Of a stretch of DNA of 64,000 bases, positions 1 to 9,606 are shown in pieces. The position numbers were made by a program, and so were the translations under genes. Location of the stretch: positions 1 to 64,000 of the forward strand of contig CAZFBS010000009.1 of NCBI GenBank assembly GCA_964517265.1, read 5' to 3'. The notes below the pieces were generated by a model that was not told the origin of the DNA, ran no database searches, and saw only the letters and a list, made by a program, of their open reading frames with translations. Position 1 is the stretch's first letter; each line of letters starts with the position of its first letter. The stretch comes from REEP01 sp964517265. Lineage in GTDB: Bacteria > Pseudomonadota > Alphaproteobacteria > Rhodospirillales > Defluviicoccaceae.

Positions 1-77
<77 letters not shown>

Positions 78-187
78 CCGGGATCGGAATCCGTTGTGCG
101 CGCGGAGATCTGCTTCGGCCCGAACGTCAAGGGCCACGCTGTGAATGGTCGTGCCGCGAGGGGCCCCACCACGATAGGGATGATGTG

Positions 188-553
188 ATGGAAGCGTTCT
201 TGGGGGAGTATCTCGCGATCCTGATCTTCCTGGGCGTTGCCATCGGCATCTCGGTGGTGGCCGTCGGGATGTCCTACTTCATTGCGCAGCAGCGCCCGGA
301 TACCGCAAAGGACTCGCCTTATGAATGCGGGTTCGATGCTCTTGGCGATGCACGCGGAAAGTTCGACGTCCGCTTCTACCTGGTGGCGATCCTGTTCATC
401 ATTTTCGATCTTGAGGTCGCCTTTTTGTTTCCCTGGGCGGTGTCTTTGAGTGCCTTGGGGTCTTTCGGCTTTTGGTCGATGATGGTTTTCCTCGCAGTCC
501 TGACCGTCGGATTTATATATGAATGGCGGAAGGGAGCGCTGGAATGGGAATGA
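188..553 (+). CDS. nuoA: NADH-quinone oxidoreductase subunit A
   Basis: A 121-residue membrane subunit of respiratory complex I, located in the inner membrane at the junction of the peripheral and membrane arms. Three hydrophobic segments are visible (about residues 8-30, 62-82, 88-110). The long first loop carries the family's conserved YECGF element, and an acidic FDLE follows in the second segment. ATG 188 is preferred over the in-frame GTG at 185 because AGGGA at 175-179 sits 8 bases upstream of it. First gene of the nuoA-N cluster; its end overlaps nuoB. Confidence 0.96.
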   Translation: MEAFLGEYLAILIFLGVAIGISVVAVGMSYFIAQQRPDTAKDSPYECGFDALGDARGKFDVRFYLVAILFIIFDLEVAFLFPWAVSLSALGSFGFWSMMVFLAVLTVGFIYEWRKGALEWE

Positions 554-1095
554 ATCAGGATATCGAACAGTGGCCTCACGAGCCGGTGCCGCCCGGTCGG
601 CAGGCCGAGGTGATGGACCGCGTCAACGCGGAGGTTCAGAACAAGGGATTCCTCATCGCGCAGCTGGACGGGCTGGTCAACTGGGCCCGCACGGGCTCCT
701 TGTGGCCGATGACCTTCGGGCTGGCCTGTTGTGCGATCGAGATGATGCACGCCTACGTCAGCCGCTATGATCTGGACCGGTTCGGCGTGGTGCCGCGCCC
801 AAGTCCCCGCCAATCGGACGTGATCATCGTCGCGGGCACCTTGTGCAACAAGATGGCGCCGGCATTTCGCAAGGTCTACGATCAGATGGCCGAGCCGCGG
901 TACGTCATCTCGATGGGATCGTGCGCGAACGGCGGCGGCTATTACCACTATTCGTATTCCGTGGTGCGGGGCTGCGATCGGATCGTTCCGGTCGACATTT
1001 TCGTTCCCGGCTGTCCGCCGACCGCCGAGGCCCTGGTCTACGGAATTTTGCAGCTTCAAAAGAAAATCAGGCGCACCGGCACGCTCTGGCGCTGA
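544..1095 (+). CDS. nuoB: NADH-quinone oxidoreductase subunit B
   Basis: A 183-residue iron-sulfur subunit of complex I that holds cluster N2, the last cluster before quinone. The expected ligands are visible: adjacent Cys62-Cys63, Cys127 in GSCANGGG, and Cys157 in VPGCPP. ATG 544 is chosen because AGGGA (531-535) lies 8 bases upstream; ATG 523 and ATG 550 (ATGA overlap with the nuoA stop) are alternatives that change only a few residues. Overlap with nuoA suggests translational coupling. Confidence 0.96.
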   Translation: MGMNQDIEQWPHEPVPPGRQAEVMDRVNAEVQNKGFLIAQLDGLVNWARTGSLWPMTFGLACCAIEMMHAYVSRYDLDRFGVVPRPSPRQSDVIIVAGTLCNKMAPAFRKVYDQMAEPRYVISMGSCANGGGYYHYSYSVVRGCDRIVPVDIFVPGCPPTAEALVYGILQLQKKIRRTGTLWR

Positions 1096-1131
1096 TCGGT
1101 CGATACTCAAGAGGGGTTGTGAGCGGATTCC

Positions 1132-1761
1132 ATGGACGTCGCCTTACGTGACCTCGGAGAATATGTCCAAGCATCGATCATCGCCGACGTACTCGACATC
1201 TCGGTCGATGGCGGCGAGCTTTGCATTGTCGTTCGCCGCGAAAGCATTGCCCGGGTGCTGGCGTTCCTGCGGGACGATATGAACTGTCAGTTCAAGCAAC
1301 TGATGGACGTGTGCGGAGCCGATTATCCCGGCCGCGCCGAGCGATTCGAGGTCGTCTACAACCTTCTCAGTCTCACCCACAATCGGCGGATCCGGGTCAA
1401 GGTGTCCACCGACGCCGAAACGCCGGTACCTTCGGTCACGCCCGTCTTCAGTTCCGCCAACTGGTGGGAGCGGGAAGCCTGGGATCTGTTCGGCATCTAT
1501 TTTGTCGGGCATCCCGATCTGCGGCGAATCCTGACCGATTACGGGTTCGAAGGACACCCGCTGCGGAAGGACTTCCCGCTGTCGGGCTATGTTGAAGTGC
1601 GCTATGACGAGACGCAAAGGCGGGTGGTCTACGAGCCGGTCTCGCTGCCGCAGGAGTTCCGCAGCTTCGACTTCCTCAGTCCCTGGGAAGGGATCCAGCC
1701 CTACCTGCCTGGCGACGAAAAGGCGCTCGAGAAGCTGAACAGGTCGGACGAGTCGGATTAA
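1132..1761 (+). CDS. nuoC: NADH-quinone oxidoreductase subunit C
   Basis: A 209-residue 30-kDa-type subunit of the complex I peripheral arm. The family signature is clear around residues 115-150: WWEREAWDLFGI, then GHPDLRRIL and HPLRKDFPL. NuoC is separate from NuoD here, unlike the fused NuoCD of enterobacteria and as usual in alphaproteobacteria. It sits 36 bp after nuoB and 15 bp before nuoD. Confidence 0.96.
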   Translation: MDVALRDLGEYVQASIIADVLDISVDGGELCIVVRRESIARVLAFLRDDMNCQFKQLMDVCGADYPGRAERFEVVYNLLSLTHNRRIRVKVSTDAETPVPSVTPVFSSANWWEREAWDLFGIYFVGHPDLRRILTDYGFEGHPLRKDFPLSGYVEVRYDETQRRVVYEPVSLPQEFRSFDFLSPWEGIQPYLPGDEKALEKLNRSDESD

Positions 1762-1776
1762 GCAAGGGTTTGCGCC

Positions 1777-2955
1777 GTGCCGGAGACATTTATTCAGAAC
1801 TACACCATGAACTTCGGGCCGCAGCATCCGTCCGCCCACGGGGTGTTGCGCCTGGTCCTGGAGATGGACGGTGAGGTCATCGAGCGGGCGGATCCGCACG
1901 TCGGTCTGCTCCATCGCGGCACGGAAAAGCTGATCGAGCACAAGACCTACCTGCAGTCCGTCCCGTACTTCGACCGACTCGACTATGTCTCGCCGCAGAA
2001 TCAGGAGCACACCTTCGCGCTCGCGGTGGAAAAGCTGTTGGGAATCCAGCCACCGCCGCGCGCGCAGTTCCTGCGCACGCTGTACGCGGAGATCGGCCGC
2101 GTCCTCAACCACATCTTCACCATTTGCGCCTTCGCAATGGATGTGGGCGCGATGACGCCGATGTTGTGGGGGTTCGAGGAGCGCGAGCGGCTGATGGAGT
2201 TCTGTGAACGCGTCAGCGGCGCCCGGCTGCATATGAACTACTTCCGGCCGGGCGGCGTTTCGATGGACATGCCCGCCGGGTTGGCGGACGACATCGGGAA
2301 ATGGGCGGTGGATTTCGATCGCTTTCTTGCCGATCTCGAGGAGTTGCTGACGGAGAACCGGATCTTCAAGCAGCGGACGGTCGATATCGGCGCGATCTCG
2401 GCAAATGATGCTCTCGACTGGGGATTCACAGGCCCCAATCTGCGGGCAGCGGGCGTTCCCTGGGATCTGCGCAAAGCGCAGCCGTATGATGCCTACGACA
2501 AGGTCGAGTTCGACGTGCCGGTGGGCAAGCATGGCGATTGTTACGATCGCTACGTGGTGCGGATGTACGAGTTGCGCGAGAGCCTCAAGATCATCAAGCA
2601 ATGTCTGCAACAGATGCCGGCGGGACCGGTCCGGGTCGACGACAGCAAGATCGCGCCGCCGCCCCGCGCCGAAATGAAACGCTCGATGGAGGCGCTGATC
2701 CATCATTTCAAGCTCTTCACCGAAGGCTATCACGTACCCAAAGGCGAGACATATACGGCGAGCGAAGCACCCAAAGGCGAATTCGGGGTGTACCTCGTGT
2801 CCGACGGCAGCAACAAACCCTACCGCTGCAAGATTCGCTCGCCAGGGTTCGCCGCCCTCTCGGCGATGGATTTTTTGGCAAAAGGCCACATGCTGGCCGA
2901 TGTTGTCGCGATCATCGGCTCGCTCGACATCGTATTCGGCGAGGTTGACCGATGA
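1777..2955 (+). CDS. nuoD: NADH-quinone oxidoreductase subunit D
   Basis: A 392-residue 49-kDa-type subunit of complex I, which lines the quinone-binding cavity with NuoB and is evolutionarily related to [NiFe]-hydrogenase large subunits. Visible hallmarks are NFGPQHPSAHGVLR near the N-terminus, GLLHRGTEKL at about residue 44, and the RPGGVS element near 152. The start is GTG 1777, which gives the standard N-terminus. The TGA stop overlaps the nuoE ATG (ATGA at 2952-2955). Confidence 0.97.
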   Translation: MPETFIQNYTMNFGPQHPSAHGVLRLVLEMDGEVIERADPHVGLLHRGTEKLIEHKTYLQSVPYFDRLDYVSPQNQEHTFALAVEKLLGIQPPPRAQFLRTLYAEIGRVLNHIFTICAFAMDVGAMTPMLWGFEERERLMEFCERVSGARLHMNYFRPGGVSMDMPAGLADDIGKWAVDFDRFLADLEELLTENRIFKQRTVDIGAISANDALDWGFTGPNLRAAGVPWDLRKAQPYDAYDKVEFDVPVGKHGDCYDRYVVRMYELRESLKIIKQCLQQMPAGPVRVDDSKIAPPPRAEMKRSMEALIHHFKLFTEGYHVPKGETYTASEAPKGEFGVYLVSDGSNKPYRCKIRSPGFAALSAMDFLAKGHMLADVVAIIGSLDIVFGEVDR

Positions 2956-3610
2956 GCACACCCATCAACGGCGACGGTGCCGACAGCCCGAGCGCATTTA
3001 CCTTCAACGAAGAGAACCTGGCGCGCGCGCGGACCATTATCGCCCGCTATCCGGAAGGCCGTCAGGCGAGTGCGGTGATGCCGTTGCTGGGTTTGGCCCA
3101 GCGCCAGAGCGGCGGCTGGCTTCCGCAGGCGGCCGTTGAATATGTCGCTGACTTCCTCGGCATGGCGCCGATCCGGGTCCATGAAGTTGCGACGTTCTAC
3201 ACAATGTACAACCTGAAGCCGGTCGGCCGGCATCACGTCCAGGTTTGCACCAACCTTCCATGCATGCTGCGCGGCGCCGAGGAGATCGTGCGGACCTGCC
3301 GCGAGGTGCTGGATGTCAAGGTTGGCGGCACGACGGCCGACGGGCTGTTCACGCTGGACGAGACCGAGTGCCTCGGCGCTTGTGTCAACGCGCCGATGAT
3401 GCAGATCGGGGACGACTATTACGAGGATCTGTCGCCGGAGACGACGCGGCAGATCCTTGCCGAGCTGAAGGCGGGCAGGACGCCGAAGACAGGATCGCAG
3501 ATCGGGCGTCACAGCTCCGAGCCGATCGGCGGTCTCACCAGCCTGACGAGTCTCGCCGGCAGCGCGCAATCCGAACGTACCGCCGGAAAAGGCGGAGAAG
3601 GAGAACACTG

Positions 3611-3611
<1 letters not shown>
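2952..3611 (+). CDS. nuoE: NADH-quinone oxidoreductase subunit E
   Basis: A 219-residue 24-kDa-type subunit of the NADH-oxidising module with a thioredoxin-like fold carrying one [2Fe-2S] cluster (N1a). The ligand pattern is present as CTNLPC (Cx4C) and later CLGAC (Cx3C). After about residue 170 there is a low-complexity Gly/Ser/Thr-rich tail, common in alphaproteobacterial NuoE. It starts inside the nuoD stop, and the last base of its stop codon is the first base of the nuoF ATG. Confidence 0.96.
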
Positions 3612-4903
<1,292 letters not shown>

Positions 4904-4912
4904 GGTCACGGC

Positions 4913-6994
4913 ATGCCCAAGCTGACCATTGACGGCAGAGAGATCGAGGTCGACGCCGGTCTGACCGTTCTTCAGGCGTGCGAGTTGCTCGGGATCGAAA
5001 TTCCACGCTTTTGCTACCATGAGCGGCTGGCGATCGCCGGCAATTGCCGGATGTGCCTGGTTGCCATGCAAGGCTCGCCGAAGCCGATCGCTTCGTGTGC
5101 CATGCCGGCCGCCGAGGGCATGGTGATCCATACGACCACTCCCGAAGTGCATCAGATGCGCAAAGGCGTGATGGAGTTTCTGCTGATCAATCACCCCCTC
5201 GATTGCCCGATCTGCGATCAGGGCGGCGAGTGCGATCTGCAAGATCAGGCTGTCGCCTATGGTCTCGACCGCAGCCGCTATCATGAGAACAAGCGGGCGG
5301 TTCAGGACAAGTATATGGGGCCGCTGATCAAGACCATCATGACCCGCTGTATCCATTGCACGCGCTGTATCCGGTTCGCCGAGGAGGTGGCCGGGGTGCC
5401 GGCGCTTGGGGCGATCGGCCGCGGCGAGCGGATGGAGGTCACGACTTATCTCGATCAGGCGCTGGATTCGGAGTTGTCGGCGAACGTGATCGACCTGTGT
5501 CCGGTCGGGGCGCTGACGTCGAGGCCCTACGCCTTCACCGCACGCCCATGGGAGCTGAAGAAGACCGAGAGCGTCGACGTAATGGACGCGGTCGGCTCCA
5601 ACATCCGGGTGGATACGCGAGGCACGGAAGTGATGCGGATCCTACCGCGGCTGAACGAGGACGTGAACGAGGAGTGGATCTCCGACAAGACCCGCTATGC
5701 CTACGACGGGCTGAAGCGGCAGCGGCTCGACCGGCCTTATGTTCGGCGGGCAGGCCGGCTGCAGCCGGCAACCTGGGGCGAGGCGTTTGCCGTCATTCGC
5801 GAGCGCGTCGCCGGCACCGACGGCAGCCGGATCGCGGCGATCGCCGGTGATCTGGCCTGCTGCGAATCGATGCTGGCGTTGAAGGATCTGATGGTTAATC
5901 TTGGCGTGGCCAACCTCGATTGCCGGCAGGACGGGGCGCATCTCGAGCCGGCGCCGCGGGCGTCCTATCTGTTCAACACGACCATTGCCGGCATCGAGGA
6001 GGCCGATGCCTGTCTTTTGATCGGCACCAATCCGCGGATCGAGGCCGCGATCATCAATGCGCGAATCCGCAAGCGCTACCGGATGGTGCGCCGCTTCCCG
6101 ATCGCCCTGATCGGGCCCAAGGTCGATCTGACATATCCCTACCAGCATCTTGGCGACAGAGCGGCGGTCATTGACCGGTTGCTGTCCGGTGAGACCCCGT
6201 TCGCCGAGGCGTTGAGGGCGGCCGAGCGGCCGATGGTCGTGGTCGGGATGGGGGCGCTCGTCCGCCCCGACGGGGCGGCCATTCTGGCGGCGGTGCGACG
6301 CCTGTGCGACACCTACGGGATGATCGATCGCGAGACAGGCTGGAACGGGTTCAACGTGCTGCACACCGCGGCCGCGCGTGTCGGCGGCATGGACCTCGGT
6401 TTCCTGCCGGGCTCCGGCGGTCGCGATGTCCGCGGCATCCTCGAGGGCGCCGCGAGCGGGCAGATCGACGTCGTCTATCTGCTCGGTGCGGACGAGATCG
6501 ACACCGGAAGGCTGGAGAATGCCTTCGTGATCTATCAGGGGCACATGGGGGATGCCGGTGCCCAATGCGCCGACGTCATTCTGCCGGGAGCCGCCTACAC
6601 CGAGAAGAGCGCCACCTACGTCAATACCGAAGGCCGCGTGCAGCAGGCGCGACGGGCCGTGCAGCCGCCGGGACAGGCACGCGAGGACTGGGCGATCATC
6701 CGCGCGCTGGCCGAGGCTCTGGACACGCATCTGCCTTACGATACCCTTGATGAAGTCCGTCAGCGCCTTGGCGAGACACGAAGCTGGTTCCGCGCGCTTG
6801 ATTCCGTCGCCAGCGCCGAGTGGGGCGACTTCGGCACGGCGGGTGAGCTTGGCGATCAGCCGTTTGCTCCTGTCATCAAGAACTTCTATCTGACCAACCC
6901 GATCTGCCGCGCGTCGGTGACCATGGCCGAATGTGTGGCCGTGTTCGGCGAGCGGTCGATGAAGGTGGGAGAGAAAACGGGAACTCATGGTTGA
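4913..6994 (+). CDS. nuoG: NADH-quinone oxidoreductase subunit G
   Basis: A 693-residue 75-kDa-type subunit of complex I. The N-terminal ferredoxin-like part carries ligands for a [2Fe-2S] cluster (CYHERLAIAGNCRMC, residues about 34-48), the Cys/His region CPICDQGGECDLQD, and CIHCTRCIRF for further [4Fe-4S] clusters. The remaining two thirds is a molybdopterin-oxidoreductase-like fold that in complex I has no cofactor. It lies 9 bp after nuoF, and its last 8 bases overlap nuoH. Confidence 0.97.
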   Translation: MPKLTIDGREIEVDAGLTVLQACELLGIEIPRFCYHERLAIAGNCRMCLVAMQGSPKPIASCAMPAAEGMVIHTTTPEVHQMRKGVMEFLLINHPLDCPICDQGGECDLQDQAVAYGLDRSRYHENKRAVQDKYMGPLIKTIMTRCIHCTRCIRFAEEVAGVPALGAIGRGERMEVTTYLDQALDSELSANVIDLCPVGALTSRPYAFTARPWELKKTESVDVMDAVGSNIRVDTRGTEVMRILPRLNEDVNEEWISDKTRYAYDGLKRQRLDRPYVRRAGRLQPATWGEAFAVIRERVAGTDGSRIAAIAGDLACCESMLALKDLMVNLGVANLDCRQDGAHLEPAPRASYLFNTTIAGIEEADACLLIGTNPRIEAAIINARIRKRYRMVRRFPIALIGPKVDLTYPYQHLGDRAAVIDRLLSGETPFAEALRAAERPMVVVGMGALVRPDGAAILAAVRRLCDTYGMIDRETGWNGFNVLHTAAARVGGMDLGFLPGSGGRDVRGILEGAASGQIDVVYLLGADEIDTGRLENAFVIYQGHMGDAGAQCADVILPGAAYTEKSATYVNTEGRVQQARRAVQPPGQAREDWAIIRALAEALDTHLPYDTLDEVRQRLGETRSWFRALDSVASAEWGDFGTAGELGDQPFAPVIKNFYLTNPICRASVTMAECVAVFGERSMKVGEKTGTHG

Positions 6995-8009
6995 ACTCTG
7001 GATGGATTACGGCTGGCCAACAGCCTGGACGGTCATCAAGATCCTGACCATCGTGATGCCGCTTTTGCTCGCGGTCGCCTATCTCACCTATTTCGAGCGC
7101 AAGGTGATCGGCGCGATGCAGTTGCGCAAAGGCCCCAATGTTGTCGGGCCGCTCGGTCTCCTGCAGCCGATCGCCGACGGGATGAAGCTGTTTTTCAAGG
7201 AAACCGTGGTGCCCGCCGAGGCCAACCGCTGGGTTTTCGTGATCGCGCCGATGATCACCTTTATCCTGGCACTGGTCGCATGGGCGGTGATCCCGTTCGG
7301 ACCCGGTATGGTGCTCGCCGACATCAATGTCGGCATACTTTATCTGTTCGCGATTTCCTCGCTGGGGGTGTACGGCATCATCATGGCCGGCTGGGCCAGC
7401 AACTCGAAGTACGCTTTTCTCGGTGCAATGCGTTCAGCAGCGCAAATGGTATCGTACGAAGTATCGATGGGCTTCGTGATCATCACCGTGCTGCTTTGCG
7501 TCGGCTCGCTCAACCTCTCGGACATCGTTCTCGCCCAGAAGGGCACCTTCGGGCCGCTCAATTGGTTCGTTTTCCCACTGCTGCCGATGGCGGTGATCTT
7601 CTTTGTCTCGACCTTGGCGGAGACCAACCGCCACCCCTTCGATCTGCCGGAAGCGGAGGCGGAACTGGTGGCGGGTTATAACGTCGAATATTCGTCGATG
7701 ACGTTCGCGCTGTTCTTTCTCGGTGAATATGCCAACATGATTTTGATGGCCGGGATGACCAGCGTCCTGTTTCTCGGCGGGTGGCTGCCGCCGTTCGATG
7801 TGGCGCCGTTCACGTGGGTTCCGGGGCCGATCTGGTTCATTCTCAAGATCTGTACGTGTTTGTTCGTGTTCCTTTGGGTGCGCGCGACGCTGCCGCGCTA
7901 CCGGTACGATCAGTTGATGCGGTTGGGTTGGAAGGTGTTTCTGCCGATTTCCCTGGTGGCGGTGGTTGTCGTTGCCGGTGTCCTCGTTGCGTTCGACTGG
8001 GCGCCGTGA
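6987..8009 (+). CDS. nuoH: NADH-quinone oxidoreductase subunit H
   Basis: A 340-residue inner-membrane subunit of complex I with about eight hydrophobic helices. It forms the quinone entry channel with NuoB and NuoD. Family signatures visible are ERKVIGAMQLRKGPNVVG near residue 35 and AETNRHPFDLPEAEAELV in the cytoplasmic loop near residue 210. The start at ATG 6987 lies inside the 3' end of nuoG, consistent with coupled translation. Confidence 0.97.
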   Translation: MVELWMDYGWPTAWTVIKILTIVMPLLLAVAYLTYFERKVIGAMQLRKGPNVVGPLGLLQPIADGMKLFFKETVVPAEANRWVFVIAPMITFILALVAWAVIPFGPGMVLADINVGILYLFAISSLGVYGIIMAGWASNSKYAFLGAMRSAAQMVSYEVSMGFVIITVLLCVGSLNLSDIVLAQKGTFGPLNWFVFPLLPMAVIFFVSTLAETNRHPFDLPEAEAELVAGYNVEYSSMTFALFFLGEYANMILMAGMTSVLFLGGWLPPFDVAPFTWVPGPIWFILKICTCLFVFLWVRATLPRYRYDQLMRLGWKVFLPISLVAVVVVAGVLVAFDWAP

Positions 8010-8067
8010 CGGCCGCGTTGCCACGTCCGGCGTAGGAAGGCGGCTTCGAATTTAAGAGGACGGGACC

Positions 8068-8556
8068 ATGAGTTTCATTGCACGCGGCGCCAGAACGATC
8101 TTCCTCGCGGAACTGGTATCGGGGCTCGCCCTGACGTTCCGCTACATGTTCCGGCCCAAGGTGACCATCAATTATCCTTACGAGAAGGCACCGCTGAGCC
8201 CGCGGTTCCGCGGCGAGCACGCTTTGCGGCGTTATCCCAACGGAGAGGAACGGTGCATCGCGTGCAAACTCTGTGAGGCCGTCTGTCCGGCGCTGGCGAT
8301 TACGATCGAGGCCGAGCCGCGCGCCGATGGAAGTCGTCGGACCACCCGGTACGACATCGATATGATCAAGTGCATCTATTGCGGATATTGCCAGGAGGCT
8401 TGTCCGGTTGATGCGATCGTCGAAGGACCGAACTTCGAGTTCTCGACGGAAACTCGAGAAGAGCTGCTTTACGACAAAGAAAAGCTCCTCGCCAACGGCG
8501 ATCGGTGGGAGACGGAGATCGCCGCCAACCTCGCACGGGAAGCCCCGTATCGCTGA
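8068..8556 (+). CDS. nuoI: NADH-quinone oxidoreductase subunit I
   Basis: A 162-residue ferredoxin-like subunit (TYKY) of complex I that carries two [4Fe-4S] clusters (N6a and N6b). Both Cx2Cx2Cx3CP motifs are present, at Cys63/66/69/73 and Cys102/105/108/112. An amphipathic N-terminal helix precedes the clusters and anchors the subunit to the membrane arm. GAGGACGGGACC lies directly upstream of ATG 8068. A 115-bp gap separates it from nuoJ. Confidence 0.97.
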   Translation: MSFIARGARTIFLAELVSGLALTFRYMFRPKVTINYPYEKAPLSPRFRGEHALRRYPNGEERCIACKLCEAVCPALAITIEAEPRADGSRRTTRYDIDMIKCIYCGYCQEACPVDAIVEGPNFEFSTETREELLYDKEKLLANGDRWETEIAANLAREAPYR

Positions 8557-8671
8557 GAACCGCTGATCTTGGTTCTCGCCTATTGAGATTCCGGACGAGG
8601 GGCGGTATGAACTTCCGTCCGCGTTCCGGGCCCCTTTAAAGTTTGCCTGCAAGAGCCGGTAGTACGCGCCG

Positions 8672-9286
8672 ATGGTTATTCAAGCACTCGCGTTTTATCT
8701 TTTTGCATCCATCGCCATTGTGGCGGGAGCCCTGGTGGTTTCCGTGCGCAACCCGGTCCACTCAGTCCTGTTCCTGATCTTGACGTTCTTTAACACCGCC
8801 GGTCTCTTTATCCTGCTGGGCGCCGAATTTCTGGCCATGATTCTTGTGGTTGTTTACGTCGGTGCGGTCGCGGTTCTGTTTCTTTTCGTCGTGATGATGC
8901 TCGACATCAATATCACCGACCTGAAAAGGGGCGTGCGGCGGTATCTCGCCATCGGCGGCGTGGTGGGGGCGGTTCTGCTGGCGGAGCTTCTTTTCATTGT
9001 TATCAGCTGGCCGCTGGATCCGCTTGCGGCCGAGCGATCGGCGGCACCGAGCGCCGCGCTCGCGGAGCTGACCAACACCGAGGCGCTTGGCCGCCTCATC
9101 TATACCCAGTACTTTTATGCCTTCCAGGCCTCCGGCATCATCCTCCTGGTGGCGATGATCGGCGCCATCGTCCTGACCCATCGTCGGCGGCCCGGCGTGC
9201 GGCGGCAGGACATCGCGCAGCAGCTCCGGCGAAATCCGGCCGACTCGGTCGAGCTTCGCAAAATTCCGACGGGTAAGGGCGTCTGA
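8672..9286 (+). CDS. nuoJ: NADH-quinone oxidoreductase subunit J
   Basis: A 204-residue inner-membrane subunit of complex I (mitochondrial ND6 counterpart) with five hydrophobic helices. The helix with VYVGAVAVLFLFVVMML corresponds to the family's TM3, whose pi-bulge is part of the coupling region. The C-terminal 40 residues are polar and basic. The final base of its stop is shared with the nuoK ATG (9286). Confidence 0.96.
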   Translation: MVIQALAFYLFASIAIVAGALVVSVRNPVHSVLFLILTFFNTAGLFILLGAEFLAMILVVVYVGAVAVLFLFVVMMLDINITDLKRGVRRYLAIGGVVGAVLLAELLFIVISWPLDPLAAERSAAPSAALAELTNTEALGRLIYTQYFYAFQASGIILLVAMIGAIVLTHRRRPGVRRQDIAQQLRRNPADSVELRKIPTGKGV

Positions 9287-9597
9287 TGCTGGACATCGGC
9301 CTTTCTCATTATCTGACGGTCGCCGCGATTCTGTTTGCGCTCGGCTTCTTCGGCATTTTCCTCAATCGCCGAAACGTCATCATCATTCTGATGTCGCTCG
9401 AGCTGATATTGCTCGCCGTCAACATCAACATGGTGGCGTTCTCCGTGGCGCTGAACGATTTCGTCGGGCAGATTTTTGCTCTGTTTATTCTCACCGTCGC
9501 GGCGGCCGAAGCCGCGATCGGGCTCGCGATCCTGGTTGTCTACTTCCGGAATCGAGGCACGATCTCCGTTGATGACGTTGATGTCTTGAAAGGCTGA
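9286..9597 (+). CDS. nuoK: NADH-quinone oxidoreductase subunit K
   Basis: A 103-residue membrane subunit (ND4L counterpart) with three transmembrane helices. The conserved membrane glutamates used in proton transfer are visible in MSLELILLAVN (helix 2) and AAAEAAIGLAI (helix 3). Length equals the family standard. Its ATG overlaps the nuoJ stop by one base, and nuoL follows after 9 bp. Confidence 0.97.
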   Translation: MLDIGLSHYLTVAAILFALGFFGIFLNRRNVIIILMSLELILLAVNINMVAFSVALNDFVGQIFALFILTVAAAEAAIGLAILVVYFRNRGTISVDDVDVLKG

Positions 9598-9606
9598 GGC
9601 GGGACC

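Noticed and set aside
3245..3610. 122-codon upstream extension of nuoF
   Set aside because: It is Arg-rich frame-shifted nuoE sequence. ATG 3611 gives the conserved NuoF N-terminus and a good ribosome site.
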